Part shown: positions 36,360-48,085 of the stretch, one piece after another
Position numbering within the stretch: position 1 is the first letter of the stretch
Layout of the letters: each line of letters opens with the position of its first letter
Assembly (NCBI RefSeq): GCF_030272615.1
Contig: NC_081405.1
Location: 608,146,677-608,210,676, forward strand
Direction: 5' to 3'
Length of the DNA: 64,000 bases
Source: Cryptomeria japonica
Lineage: Eukaryota; Streptophyta; Pinopsida; Cupressales; Cupressaceae
Translations under genes and position numbers: made by a program
The notes under the pieces: generated by a model
Told to the model about the DNA's origin: nothing
Databases searched by the model: none
The model's input: the letters and a program-made list of their open reading frames with translations, nothing else

Positions 36360-37500
36360 ATGGCGTGAAGAGGAACTAGGAATGATGGAGCACATGGGAA
36401 TGCAAACCTTGCTATGATGGAAATGTTGAGAGGAATAGCAGCTCGGTTGGAAGCCATGGAGACAACCCAGAGAAGAGGCCGACACATTGAAGATGTAAGT
36501 GAAGATGAAGGAGAATAAGCCCTGACAGAACAAGTAAACCCACTGGCAGTTGATTCGAATGCAGAAAGGTTTTTGATATTTTGAGTAGGGCGAATACAAA
36601 ACCTCATTTTAACCCACCGAAATATGATGGAAAGTTTGATTCAGATGAATTGATGGATTTGATCTTGCAGATGGAGAAATATTTTGATTTTGAAAACAAT
36701 GCAGAAGAAAGGAAGGCAAAATATGCTTGTACCCAGCTGAAATGTCATGCATCTATTTGGTGGGAGCATTTGTAGGTTGATAGATAGAGAAGAGGTAAAG
36801 AGAAGATCAAGACATGGGATCAAATGATTGTTAAGTTGAAGTCAAAATTTATGCCAGCTGATTATCAAGTGAATCTGTTCCAAAAGTTGAAAAATTTGAG
36901 ATAGAAGGAATCTAGTGTGATGGAATACATCGAGGCATTTTAAAAGTTGAATATCAGATTCAGACATGTTGATGATGAAGTTGACCAAGTTGAAAGATAT
37001 TTGAATAGATTGCGAGTGTCTATACAAGATGAACTCAGTTTGATCAAATTACAAAGTGTTGAAGAGGCTTATGAGTATGCTCTAAAGGCAGAAGAGAAGA
37101 TAAACAAAAGACATGAGTAGAGGCAGAGAGGCAGAGGTGGAAGGTTTTCCAAAGGAAGAGGATATACCAGAGGTAGAGGAACCTATACAAATCAGAACAA
37201 GGAAAAACAAGTGAGAAAAGAAGGTAATACATACCAAAAAGATGATAGAAATTTCTATTGGAGCAGAGAACCTGATATGAGAATTTTGGAAAACAAGACA
37301 CGAGGGTATTTAGAGGAATTTTCTATAAGTGTGGAGGAGAAGGACATTGTGCCTTCGAGTGTAAGAAGATAGGGAATAATGGAAGAGCAGTAGTGGTAGA
37401 AGAAAACCCCACCAGATCAGATAGTAAATTGGAAGATGGAGAACTTTTGATGATGAGCAGAGATTTGTGTCATACTGGGAGAGATGAAGAGCCCTTGTAG
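36360..37500 (+). pseudogene. Element D gag
   Basis: From the ATG at 36360 (stop at codon 3), the frame shows an acidic N-terminal segment, then the retrotransposon gag core (HFNPPKYDGKFDSDELMDLI, ASIWWEHL) and an Arg/Gly-rich stretch (RGRGGRFSKGRGYTRGRG). A CCHC knuckle, FYKCGGEGHCAFECKK, lies at about 37320-37367 in a shifted frame. The core forms the capsid and the knuckle binds RNA. In-frame stops (TTGTAGGTT, AGATAGAGA, TTTTAAAAG) and at least one frameshift inactivate it. Confidence 0.85.
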
Positions 37501-37529
37501 AGGAAGAATTTGTTCAGGACCAAATGTAA

Positions 37530-38684
37530 GGTGTCCAGTAAGTGTTGTAAAGTTTTTATTCATAGTGGTAGTTCAGACAATCTTGCGTTTAGAAGAGATG
37601 GTGAATAACTTGAATTTGGAAAGATTGAAACACCCTAAACCTTATCAGATAGCATAGATTTGGGATGAACATAAGTTGTTAGTAATTGAACAATGTTTGG
37701 AGAAATTGAAAAATTGGGAACTATCATGATGAAGTCTTGTGTGATATTATGCCTATTGATATTTGTCACCTTTTGTTTGCGTAGACCTTGATAGTTTGAT
37801 AGATAGGCAATACATGATGGGAGGAAGAATACATACACTATTATGACTAGTGGGATGAAGAAAACCTTGTTACCCTTAAAGGAGCCTTTGAATAGTGAAG
37901 TATGTACAAATGCTAGGATCTGTTTGGTGGATGGAAGGAAATTCTTGGATGGACTGAGATGTGAGAATGTGTGTTTTTACTTAGTCCCTAAGAAGACTGA
38001 GAATCTAGAGCAAGAAGAAGAGCAACCAGAAGAGATAAAAGAATTGGTGACAGAATATGAGGACATCATTTCAGATAATGTGCTTGATGAATTGCCACCT
38101 ATGAGAAGTATCAGTCATTGCATGGACCTGGTTCCCAGAGCTATTTTGCCTAACAAAGCTACACACCGAATGACATCGATAGAGAATGAAGAGATGAATA
38201 GACAAGTGCAAGAGTTGTTGAAGAAAGGTTTGATCAGAGAAAGTATGAGCCCTTGTGTAGTACCATCAGTATTAGTACCTAAGAAGAATGGAGAGTGGAG
38301 AATGCGCACCAATTCCAGAGCAATAAACAAAATCACAGTGAAATACCAGTTTCCTTTGCCTAGGATGGATGACATAATGCACTGTTTGAGCGGAGCCAAC
38401 TACTGTAAAAATTTAGACTTGGAGAGTGGATATCATCAGATTGGGATCAAAGAAAGAGATGAGTGGAAGATAACATTCAAGTCAAATGAAGGATTGTATG
38501 AATGGTTGGTGATTCCTTTTAGGTTAACTAGTGCACCAAGTACTTTCATGAGGCTGATTAATGAGGTATTGAAGAAATTCTTGGGTACATTTGTTACTGT
38601 ATATTTGGATGACATTCTAATTTTTAGTAAGACAAAAAGAGGAACATTTGTTGCATTTGAAACAATTTTTGCAGAGGTTGAGAG
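37530..38684 (+). pseudogene. Element D protease and reverse transcriptase, N part
   Basis: The protease active site reads IHSGSSDN (about 37555), with His in place of the catalytic Asp, followed by a broken remainder. RT is open for 281 codons from 37843: it has PCVVPSVLVPKKNGEWRM, LDLESGYHQI and the catalytic YLDD at 38602-38613, so the core RT motifs survive. The frame is interrupted at 38685 by a TRIM insertion. RT would copy element RNA into DNA in cytoplasmic particles; without a functional protease the polyprotein could not mature. Confidence 0.9.
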
Positions 38685-39057
38685 TGTTACAAGGTGTGGG
38701 GCCTTGGTCTCCTTGTGTTGTGTAGCGCAACACTTGGGTTTGTGACATGGCTTAATCACCTCCTATGGATTCTATAAGTCTAGTGGTTGTATCGATCATT
38801 AATAGGTCAATCTTTTGGTAGAATGACATCCACACTTGTAACAAGTTATATCAGAGCTTGGTCACAAGTTCAAACCCTTCGCTTGCACTGTGGGGTATTG
38901 TTGTAAGGTGTGTGCCCATGGTCTCCTTGTACTATGCAGTGCAGGGCTTGGGTTTATGACATGGCTTAACTGCCTCTTGTAGATTCTATAAGTCTAGTGG
39001 TTGTATCAGGTATTAACAGGTCAATCTTTTGGTGCAATGACAACCACACTTGTAACA
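38685..39057 (+). mobile_element. TRIM retrotransposon inserted in element D
   Basis: Two LTRs of exactly 159 bp (38685-38843, 38899-39057) flank a 55-bp centre. The ends form an inverted repeat, TGTTACAAG..CTTGTAACA. The centre starts near TTATATCAGAGC (10 of 12 bases of the tRNA-Met primer site) and ends in a GTGGGGTAT tract. GAGAG at 38680-38684 and again at 39058-39062 is a perfect 5-bp target duplication. No coding capacity and no 5S-like promoter block, so it is not Cassandra. Same family as 17641-18022, opposite strand. Confidence 0.95.
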
Positions 39058-39062
39058 GAGAG

Positions 39063-41170
39063 AAGAAAAGTTGCCAATAAATCTTACAAAGTATACTTTC
39101 ATGAAAGATGAATTAGTCTATTTGGGATTTGTGATATCTACGGATGGTTTGAGGATGGACCCTAATAAAGTGAAAGCAATTTTTGAGTGGCCTACACCGG
39201 AAAGCATTGAGAGGTAATATAATTTTATGGATTAGCTAGTTTCAACCAGAAGTTCATCAGAAATTTCAGTTCAGTTTGTAACCCTATGACTAAGACCATG
39301 AGAGGAGATCAAAAGGAATTCAAGTGGACCACCAAAGAAAACAAAATTTTTGAACTTTTAAAACAGAAGGTGACTGAGTAGCCTGTGTTGGCTTTACCGG
39401 ATTTTAATAAAGTATTTCAAATGGATTGTGATGCAAGTGGAATAACAATAGGAGAAGTCTTGAGTCAGGAAGGGAGAGCAGTAGCTTATTTCAGTGAGAA
39501 ATTTAATGATGGCCAGAGGAGATATTCAGTGTATGATCAAGAGTTTTATGCCATAGTTCAAGCCTTGAAGAAGTGGAGACATTACCTGTTGCCTAAGGAG
39601 TTTGTGTTGTATACAAATCATCAAGCCTTGCAGTATTTGAATAGTCAGAGTAATTTGAATCAATGCCATATGAGATGGGTAGAATATTTGCAAAGTTACA
39701 CCTTTGTGTTGAACCATAGAAGTGGGAAATCTTACAAAGTTGCTGATGCATTAAGTAGGAGAAGGAATTTGCTGACAGGGATGATAGTGATAGTATTAGG
39801 ATTTGAGGAATTGAAGACCTTGTATGATGATGACCCAGATTTTGCAAAACCTTGGAGAGCATGTAGAGAACCGGTTACGATAGATAGAAGCAAGCGGTTG
39901 CATTACTTCATTAAGGATTGGATGTTAATTATGGGAATATAGTTGTGCATACCTAAGAGTTCTACGAGGGAGAATCTAATAAAGGAGAAACATAGTGGAG
40001 AATTATTTAGACACTTTGGTGTTGAACAAACAATAGAATTGGTGAGTGAGCATTAATTTTGGCCCCAGATTCATAAGAATGTTAGGAAATAAGTGCTAAG
40101 TTGTAGAGTTTGTCAAGTTGCAAAGGGTAGTAGTCAGAATGTGGGATTATATAAACCTTTGACAGTACTGGTAAAACCTTGGAGGATATAAGCATGGATT
40201 TCATACTTGGATTACCTAAAAAATTGAGAGGGAATGATTCTATATTTGTGGCACTGGATAGATTCTCGAAGATGGCTCATTTCATACCTTGTAAGAAGAC
40301 ATCATATGCATTACATATAGCAGACCTATTTTTTAAGGAAGTAGTGAGATTGCATGTACTACCTAAGAGCATAGTTTCAGAAAGAGACACTAAGTTTCTT
40401 GGCTATTTTTGGAGAACACTTTGGAAGAAAATGAACACAGATTTGAAGTTCAGTTCTACTTTTCATCCATGGACTGATGGATAGACAAAAGTAGTTAATC
40501 GTTGCTTGGGAAATTTACTGAGATGTTTAGTTGGAGATAAAACCGGAAGTTGGGATTTGATTCTTGCACAAGCAGAGTTTGCCTGCAATAATTTAGTAAA
40601 CAAGAGTACCGAAAGAACATTTTTTGAGATAGTTACTGGAGTACATCGTAGAGGTATATCAAAATTAAGAGATATTAGCAATGAAGACCAAAGAAGTTCA
40701 GATGTAGAAGAATTTGCAGATCACATGAAAGACTTACATATTCAAGTAAAGCAACATCTAGAGGACATGAACAACAAGTATAAGGAGAAAGAAGATTAGA
40801 AGAGGAGACATAATAAATTTGAAGTTGGCGATGAAGTGATGGTGTATCTGAGAAAAGAAAGATTCTTGGTAGGAACTTATAACAAGTTGCAAATGAGAAA
40901 GTTTGGACGTTGAAGGATTTTGAGAAAGTTTAGTTCTAGGAATGCATATGAAGTGCAGTTACTAGATAGTCTGAGTATTTCACTTGTGTTTAACATTGCA
41001 AATCTTCGTCAGAATCATGAACCAGAATTCAGTCAGGACAGTATTGTAGACTTGGAGAAACAGTTGCCCCTAAAGGAACCGGATCTGATTAAAGACATTT
41101 TGGATGGTAGGATTGGATGTAGTACCTAGAGTAGTCAGTAAAAGGAGTATCTTGTGAAGTGGAATGACAT
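39063..41170 (+). pseudogene. Element D RT end, RNase H, integrase, chromodomain start
   Basis: Continues the frame after the TRIM: RT thumb (DELVYLGFVIS), RNase H at 39400-39760 (MDCDASGITIGEVLSQEG, VADALSRRR), then the integrase zinc-binding region and core. Core motifs are [23 protein letters not shown] and [12 protein letters not shown]. The Glu of the D,D,E triad is replaced: the DGQTE.VNR block reads stop-T-K-V-V-N-R at about 40481-40500, so strand transfer is impossible. A C-terminal basic domain (FEVGDEVMVYLRKER) and the first residues of a chromodomain follow. A frameshift near 40180 separates the zinc-binding region from the core. Confidence 0.9.
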
Positions 41171-41845
41171 AGTCTCGGATTTGGCTCACCAAAACCTATG
41201 GAGTTGGATTTTGCTTGAAGACTTGATCATCTTCCTTATTCCCAAATTGTGGAGCATTTGGATCATTTTTTGACAAGTTATCGCTACCAGTTTTCAAGAC
41301 AGTTTTCTGTTACTAGTTACCTGGACCTATTTGCATTGGCGATCTACTGGATCCCTTCCATAGCTTGTGGAGCCCTACGCATTGATTCTGATGTTCCTTA
41401 GCATATGGATGACTTTTTTTCATGATCTACATTTCATCCTTTGGATTTTCTGGAGGAATCTCTTTGACGAAGGCCAACCTTGTTGGTTTTGCACATTAGG
41501 TCTTGTTCTTCGGGTTTTGGTCCTTTTTTGGGATAACTGAATCCCCTTGGATTGTATAAATCATTGTAATAGAGAATTAGAATGTAATAAAGAAGTTAGA
41601 TTGAGCATAGAAGATAGATCTTAAGATTTTAGTTCCAGGTTGTGACCTGTTCTGTATTTTGAGCATGTTTTAGCGGGCCTGTGAGCTGGTTACTGTAACC
41701 CAGGTTGGTTGAAATCAATTTTTATGATATGATTCAATTTGTTCTACATTGCCTCCATCATGTCCCTGTGTTTCTATTATGTTTACTCTTGCTGACCAGT
41801 CTAGATTGATCTCTTTGAGGTCCCTCCTAGCCGCTGACTACTTCA
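41171..41845 (+). repeat. Element D 3' LTR, 5'-truncated
   Basis: 675 bp aligning from GGATTTGGCTCACC to GACTACTTCA with the 5' LTR; the first 100 or so bases of the LTR are missing. TATAAATC at 41555-41562 corresponds to the 5' copy. Confidence 0.9.
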
Positions 41846-41850
41846 AAAGT
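41846..41850. other. Target-site duplication of element D, right copy
   Basis: AAAGT, identical to 35463-35467. Confidence 0.85.
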
Positions 41851-42769
41851 TCATATGGAAAATTTTTAGGTGAATCTCAATATCTAAAAAATGTAATAAA
41901 ATGTTTCCTTGCCCATCTTCAAAAAGTAAGATGTGAATCTACCGAATGGATATGGAGATGTTCAAGTAGATGAAGGAACAAATTCGAAGCTAGATAAATG
42001 AAGCCATATAGAAAAAGTTTAATATAGAAATCCTACAACTTTTTAAAATGGGAGAATATAAAATTACAGATTCACACCATATAAAAGACATGGGAGGAAT
42101 TAGATGGGAACTTATAAATCTTATAATCCTTGTCAATTTATATTCCCAATACATGAAGGTATGAAACTAAGAGGATGTCATTCATCCTCAAGATTAGTTT
42201 TAGCTGTAGATGGAGAATGCATTATTTTGTTGGTGATTTTGATATATAATTAATATAAAAGGATGAACAAAGGTGTCACATTCCTAGTTAGCTTTGATAA
42301 ATATTATCATTTGTGTGTGCCACATATAACATATTCTTATAAGTAAACTTTAAAGATCAACCAAATGTAGATGGTAATACCCCCCAAGCATGTATCCATA
42401 AACACCATAAAATAAATTTGTATACTAATTATCTAGGCATGACAAGGGATTCAATGTTAGTCGCATTGGTCCAATAATTAGGGTAAACCCACTAACATTG
42501 AGTGACTCTAGCCCTTCAATACTATCAATCAATGGAAGGGTAAAAAATTCATTGACTCGGAGAGCGAAAGTCCATATTATCTTAACTTTTAAGTCACTTT
42601 CAATTTCACTTTATACTCTGCGAATGCGGCTAAACTCTTTCACTTTCTTCTTTCGATCACCGACCTTTCTTAGTCAAACTTACTTTCACGCGTTTAAATA
42701 TTTCTAACAATTATACTTTATACGTAAAAATCTTTTCAGTTGACTCGAATAGATTTAATTATGCAAAGC
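41851..42769. other. Non-coding stretch with a CpG-richer patch
   Basis: No gene. Bases about 42540-42700 contain several CG dinucleotides (GACTCGGAGAGCGAAAG, CTGCGAATGCGGCT, TTTCGATCACCGACC), unlike the CpG-poor surroundings. Confidence 0.45.
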
Positions 42770-42965
42770 TGATTGTGGAAAGTTGACTAGCAAGGATTTG
42801 ACCAGGGGCTTGCCTATCTATAGTTTAGCATTCTTTTATGGAAGGTAATAGGGCTACTGATGATTTGGCTAATCATGGCCTCAGGTATGATGACTAGATC
42901 TTCTTATCATTCCCTTAGTGTCCTCCTAATCTTAAAGAGATTCTCTCTTCAGAAAGGGCTTAGAT
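42770..42965 (+). pseudogene. LINE RNase H C-terminal fragment
   Basis: The frame contains HSFMEGNRATDDLANHGLRY, the conserved end of the RNase H domain at the C-terminus of plant L1-type ORF2, where the RExN-AD-LA motif lies, followed by PPNLKEIL. It is cut off upstream, where the RT should be, so this is the 3' part of a truncated LINE. Plant LINEs are usually 5'-truncated on insertion. Confidence 0.7.
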
Positions 42966-43539
42966 TTACCTAACGGATACTAATTCATTTGTTAATAATT
43001 CTAACCATGGTACTTAAAATGAATATTAGACAAAGTGGGTGGAAAGGATCTAATATTTTTCAAATTCAAATTTGGATAAAGTATGTTATGTTGATGTGGC
43101 TTCTTGATTGTGGGCTAGGCTAGATGATAGTTATTACTCTTCTTTGCATAGGGAAGTTTGATGATTTTAAAGAGTTGAATGTTATGAATAAACCTTGCAT
43201 TTATTTAGCTTTCATTTTCATGAGTGGTGAAAAGATTTGTTTGGATGATGACACCTTGCATTTGTATCCTTGTAAGCTTGGCTATTTATGAAAGGGTCAC
43301 TTAAGATGTGTGAGCAAAAATGAGTTTTTAGACACTTCTAACTTTGGTTACTTTTTCTTTTTTTCCCTTTTCAACTATGGAAATTTTTGTGGGCCTAATT
43401 TGTTCTCTTCCTATTTGTCTCCACCAATAGTTGTTGGGTTAAAAATTGTAATGGGGGTTGCCCTGAAACATTCAGAACCTAAGGATTGCATTGAGTTAAA
43501 AAAAATGATTAAGTGTGGGATCTCTTTGATAGGGCAGGG
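42966..43539. other. Non-coding stretch
   Basis: Downstream of the LINE fragment. Plus-strand frames are broken; no domain is recognised. Confidence 0.4.
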
Positions 43540-45025
43540 ATGACCCCTTATTTTATTGCCATGAAAGGTTATAACTAGGCTCTATCGACTAAATTATGTA
43601 ACTCCCAGTAGAAGAGGATGGTTACCATTGGTAGCATCAATTTCATGGTTACTCCAGAGCTTATTGCGAAAATCATTGGTCTAAAATGTGAAGAGGAAAA
43701 TTTTGGGGGCCTACAAAGGTTTCTCAAGAAATTCTTTGAAAAATGTGAAAGGCCGAAGGTTTTGTAGAAAGACTATGATCATTCCATCCTACTTACCCCA
43801 TATGCAATGGTAAGTTTCCATGTAATGAAATGTTTTACCTTGGAACGACATTATTCTATAGTTCATGGCTATCATTTTGCAATTTTAAATCATATTCATC
43901 ATGTGGATAAAATTGACCTATCATTTTATCTGTTCACTTCTTTATTTACTAGTATCTATAAAGGGGCCTTTCCCTCTTTATATCAAGGGTTAATTTATGC
44001 CCTTTACCAATTTACCTTTGACCACTACCCTCACCAAATTTTCCTATTAACTTAAATTCAAAACCCTAGTGCCTTTGAGGAAACTATTTGTAGCCTAGTT
44101 TTTATAGAGCTTATTGAATCTAATCTACTACCTTCTGAAAGTAGCAATCCTGTTACTACCCCTAAAGGTAAAAAGCTAAAAATTCCCCTGTTAGTGAAGC
44201 TTTGGAGTTAGTTCTTATTAAAACTACCCCAGACAAAAGGAAAGATTCTACTCCGAAGACCAACCCTTCTAACGTTAGGAAAACTGAAAAAAGACCCTTG
44301 ATAAAAAGCATAACCATTGACATAGATGAACTCGGGTTTGAAGATGAGGAAGAAGCCAAGCAATAATTTGATAAACAAGATGGTAACTCGGGTGAGAGAT
44401 TCTTTGTGTGTCTAATTGCTTAAGAGAAAAAGAGCAAGAATAAAATTAAAGGGGAAACCCTTGTTTTTGTTGAGGTTTATGCACTGAAAGAAGATGTGGA
44501 CCTCTCTTTTAAAGATTGTAAAGATGAGGATTTTTAGGATATTGAGGAGGAGCATGAGGACAAGAGTGATGAAAATTTGGAAGCCACTAATGTGCCTAAG
44601 GAAGAAGGCATGAGCTTTTCTCAAAGAACCCCTTCCCTTGCTTATTTTGGGGAGGAAAATATTGGGTCTATTTCTCAGGATTAGCCTTTTGTGAAGAAAG
44701 ATGACAACATTGCCAAATTAAAGGGTCAAATTGCAGACCTAGAGGTTTGTGTTATGAACCTGGAAACCAAAGTTGAGGATTATCGATAAAGAAAAAGGAG
44801 GATGGGCACAAGTCTCAGGTTTCTCTATGTAATTATTTACAAAATCATGAGAAAAGTTACAATGGGATTTGTCTTGGGCCAAAGAAAACTTAAGATGACC
44901 AAGGAATAGGAGGACATGAGTGACTTTTAGGAGGAGGAGCAAGTTGATGAAGACATGGAATAGGACGCTTGGCAAGAACATATGAGGATGCTTGCAATGA
45001 ACTGGGATATCCAAAATAGTAAATA
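43540..45025 (+). pseudogene. Decayed ORF of about 490 codons, unknown function
   Basis: Starts at MTPYFIAMKGYN, with TAG stops at codons 13 and 25 or so, and holds its frame to about 44210, where a shift takes over to about 45025. The first 200 residues are hydrophobic and structured (VTPELIAKIIGL, FHVMKCFTLERHYSIVHGYH, FAILNHIHH). The middle is Lys/Thr-rich and then acidic (DEDFxDIEEEHEDKSDE), and DNIAKLKGQIADLEVCVMNL is a coiled coil near the end. The stops are TAG or TAA where CAG or CAA is likely. Order (folded domain, charged linker, coiled coil) parallels the second ORF of element B, though I see no clear residue match. It lies between a LINE RNase H fragment and a LINE-like tail, so it may be LINE cargo. 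Confidence 0.5.
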
Positions 45026-45379
45026 ATGTAGAGGTTTGTGACAAAGTGCTAGATGTTTCACCTTTTTGATATCTTTTTGCAACTTTATATTATCGATGGG
45101 TTTGGTAGCATTATGATCCTATTAGGTCTTATTTTTTAATATCTATTGTATTTATAAGTTTAATTATTTGGACAATTTGATTAATGAGGCCTGTGAGCTA
45201 GTTAAGACTAAGTTTATTTTTTATTTAGTGACTATTAGTAGTGTCTATTTTAGTTTTAATTTTTATGATTCTATCATTGTTTATGTTTTTATACTATTAT
45301 TTTGGATGAATAACCCTTTTTGGGTTGGTTAGGGTTCAGGTATTGGTGTTTTTGGTTACTTATTGGTGGGTTTGCTTCA

Positions 45380-45510
45380 TGATTTTTGATTGGCTTCTCG
45401 CTGTGATATGTCAATTGTTGTTCTATTGCTTCTCGATTTTGTTCTTTTTGCCTTTTTTGTGATGTATCAGGGCCCTTTCCCTACTTAAGTAATAAAAAAC
45501 TATAATTCAA
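45380..45510 (+). mobile_element. Possible LINE 3' end
   Basis: A T-rich stretch ends in TATCAGGGCCCTTTCCCTAC, then TTAAGTAATAAAAAAC. A short GGGCC hairpin-like block followed by an AATAAAAA tail is the look of a plant LINE 3' UTR and poly(A). No target duplication was identified. Confidence 0.35.
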
Positions 45511-47085
45511 ACATATCTTACTCCAACAATGCATAACACTTTGCCTATTAATCTAAATTAAATTCTTTTTTGCTGAAGTAAAAACATCATCACCTTGGGC
45601 ACCAATTTTTTTATTATCTATTTTACAATTTTTCCATGTGTGTGGGACAAAGAACTTAACAATTATTGTAATATCTATCTTCCCTATAAATAAAAAATAA
45701 ATATAATAGTTAAATTAAATATACTCAAAATTTTATTTTTTGGAAAGATTACTTTCAGTTCTACAAACCTACCAAATATATGGAAGGAAAGAGGCCATTG
45801 AAGGGCCTTCATTCGCAAGTAACTTCATTCAAAGGTACTTGAATAATTGTGGGAACCAATAAAATAATTAAAATAAAAGACCATTGGATAAGCATCAAAT
45901 GATAGAAAGATTAATAAAAGAAACCTTTGCATGAAGGTAATTAGGTCAATAATTTAAAAGCTATTAAACTAATAAGAATTAATTATAAATATAAACAAGA
46001 TAATTTTTGTAGATAAAAAATGAAATATATCGTAATAATCAATTTTGTATGTGAAATTTTTGAAGAATTTTTGAAATAACTATTTTTAGTTATTAGCTTT
46101 CTGGAGGGAGAAAATAATTGACAAATAAATCATTTAGAAAGATTTTGCAATGGAGAAAAAATTTGCAAATGAGGAAATGAGAAATAAGACCATAATAAAA
46201 AGTAATAAAATAAGAAAATGTTTACAATAAAGGGATAAAGAGTAATCTAAATAAATGACCCAAATATTTATCTCACAAAGGCTTAAAGTATATATTTTGA
46301 ATTTGTATTAAAATATTTTAAAATATTAAATTTGTATTTAGCACCATTTCTTCAACTCTAAGATTTTTTAATAAAATAATTGACTTATTCATGTTTTAGA
46401 ATTATATTAATTTTAAATTCAATGTAGATTTCAATTAAATTCTCTAAATTCAATTCACATTTAGTTTCTAGGGTGTGTAGATCTCTTTCCCCTACTTCAA
46501 CTCTAGAGTTTCAACATAGCTTCTAGATCTCTTTCCCATACATAAAATTTAATACATTAGATTTACTAGTTCTTCTTTATATTTTATAGTTCTACCTAGA
46601 TCACCTAAAAATTTTAAATTAAACTATATTTTTGCATGATCGTATATTTAGATTTAATGTTGTTGATATAAATTACCAAGTAACTAGTTTGTGATTGCTT
46701 GATTGAATAATTTGCCACCTAGATTAGAAAGTCAAACACAATTGGAATCATCATTTTGCATATGTGTCTATTTAATACAATACCAAATTTATAAATTAGA
46801 TATGTTTTAGATGGCACAAACTTTCCATAGACCAAGGCCACATGCACTTCAATCTTAGGAAAACCCATCTTATGAACCTTATAAATACATCAATATTATA
46901 GTCTTAAATACAATTATGTAAATCTAATTAACTTATAAAAAAATATATTAAACTCTATTTATGTTGAACACTATTTTTGCATGGTCCTTCTTAGAGTTGA
47001 GATGTTTAATCTATAATTGAGACTATTATCAAACAACTGGGCTAACTAACATGTCACCTAAACTATAAATGTGTTAAATATTATT
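45511..47085. other. AT-rich non-coding stretch
   Basis: No gene. TAGATCTCTTTCCC occurs twice near 46479 and 46527. Otherwise A/T-rich sequence without recognisable element ends. Confidence 0.55.
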
Positions 47086-48085
47086 TGTTAAATCCAAGGT
47101 AGGACTGAGATGTGGGGGGGGGGGGGGGGAGGAGGTGAATCAATCCAAACAAACAATTACAAAAGCAAATAAACAATTAATGAGAAACACATAAGAACAC
47201 CAATATTTATACATGCAAAACATGAACAAGGGAAAGCCATAATGGGAGTAAACCCACAAGAATATATCTACTATATATAAAATGATTACAAAGATATAGC
47301 TCACTACTCTAAACTTGTACACCAAGGCTAACTTCTTATGGGAAAAGATACAAAGAGGAACCTCAAAACTTGAATCTAACTACACTCATGGCAAGATACA
47401 AATGTAATCTAAAAAGAAGGATCTCTTGATCATGAATTTGTCCTTGAACTCTACATCAAGCGACCAATGTCAACACACACAACTCTGATCTCAACTGCAA
47501 ATACGTTGTCTCAGCTCTATATCAATTTAGAGCATAGCTTGTATATCATTCGAACACAACTCTTCTTCACTGCTCACGCTTCCTCTAATATTTACAGTTC
47601 ACCACATCCTCTACACTCTTTCATTCTGATTGCCACTAACTCAATTATTTAAATGGCTTATATACAAGATAGATCATCAAAGCATAAAACAAGTGGGTCT
47701 AAATAAAAATCTAAACCAAAAAAACACACACTAGTCCACTCAAGGAAAGAGAGAGGATCAAAACATATCTTCTAAAGATTAATTCACCAATCTACAATCA
47801 CTGGAACCTAGCCAACAACATATGTGCCACATGCTACGCAAGCATATAAGCATACCGATCAAAAAATGCTCTCCTAAGCAAATAAATCAAATCTAGATCT
47901 CCACACACTATGGTGAGACCCATAAACATCAAAGAAACTTCCACAAATCATATCTAGACCTAAGGATAGGTCAAGCATAGAATCTCACAACTAACAACGA
48001 ACAATACCACAACAGCTAGAGAACACAAAGATGTTTCCAAACATAAAAAACAACATATCCACAATACCAAAACTATATCAGTAAA
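47086..48085 (-). repeat. Element G 3' LTR, truncated
   Basis: On the minus strand it ends in TTTAACA at 47086. It matches 49485-50370 along most of its length (AATATTTATACATG, AAAATGATTACAAAGAT, CCAAGGCTAACT). A 16-base G run lies at 47114-47129 on the plus strand. Confidence 0.85.

Larger units (their letters stand above)
35468..41845 (+). mobile_element. Element D: Ty3/gypsy chromovirus, nearly complete, carrying a TRIM
   Basis: Bounded by LTRs and a perfect AAAGT duplication, with a primer-binding site, gag, protease, RT, RNase H and integrase in gypsy order on the plus strand. A 373-bp TRIM (38685-39057) splits the RT/RNase H region. The junction of polyprotein and 3' LTR has a deletion: the frame stops after a KEYLVKWND-like chromodomain start and resumes about 100 bases into the LTR, so the polypurine tract is gone. 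Stops and frameshifts in every domain make it inactive. Confidence 0.92.

Noticed and set aside
38844-38898. tRNA-like B-box (GTTCAAACCC) in the TRIM centre, suggesting a SINE
   Set aside because: Element has paired 159-bp LTRs, TG..CA ends, 5-bp duplication and a primer-binding site, which define an LTR element; no A-box or oligo(A) tail.
42480-42720. Possible tRNA or plastid-derived piece
   Set aside because: No cloverleaf could be drawn and no plastid gene motif recognised.
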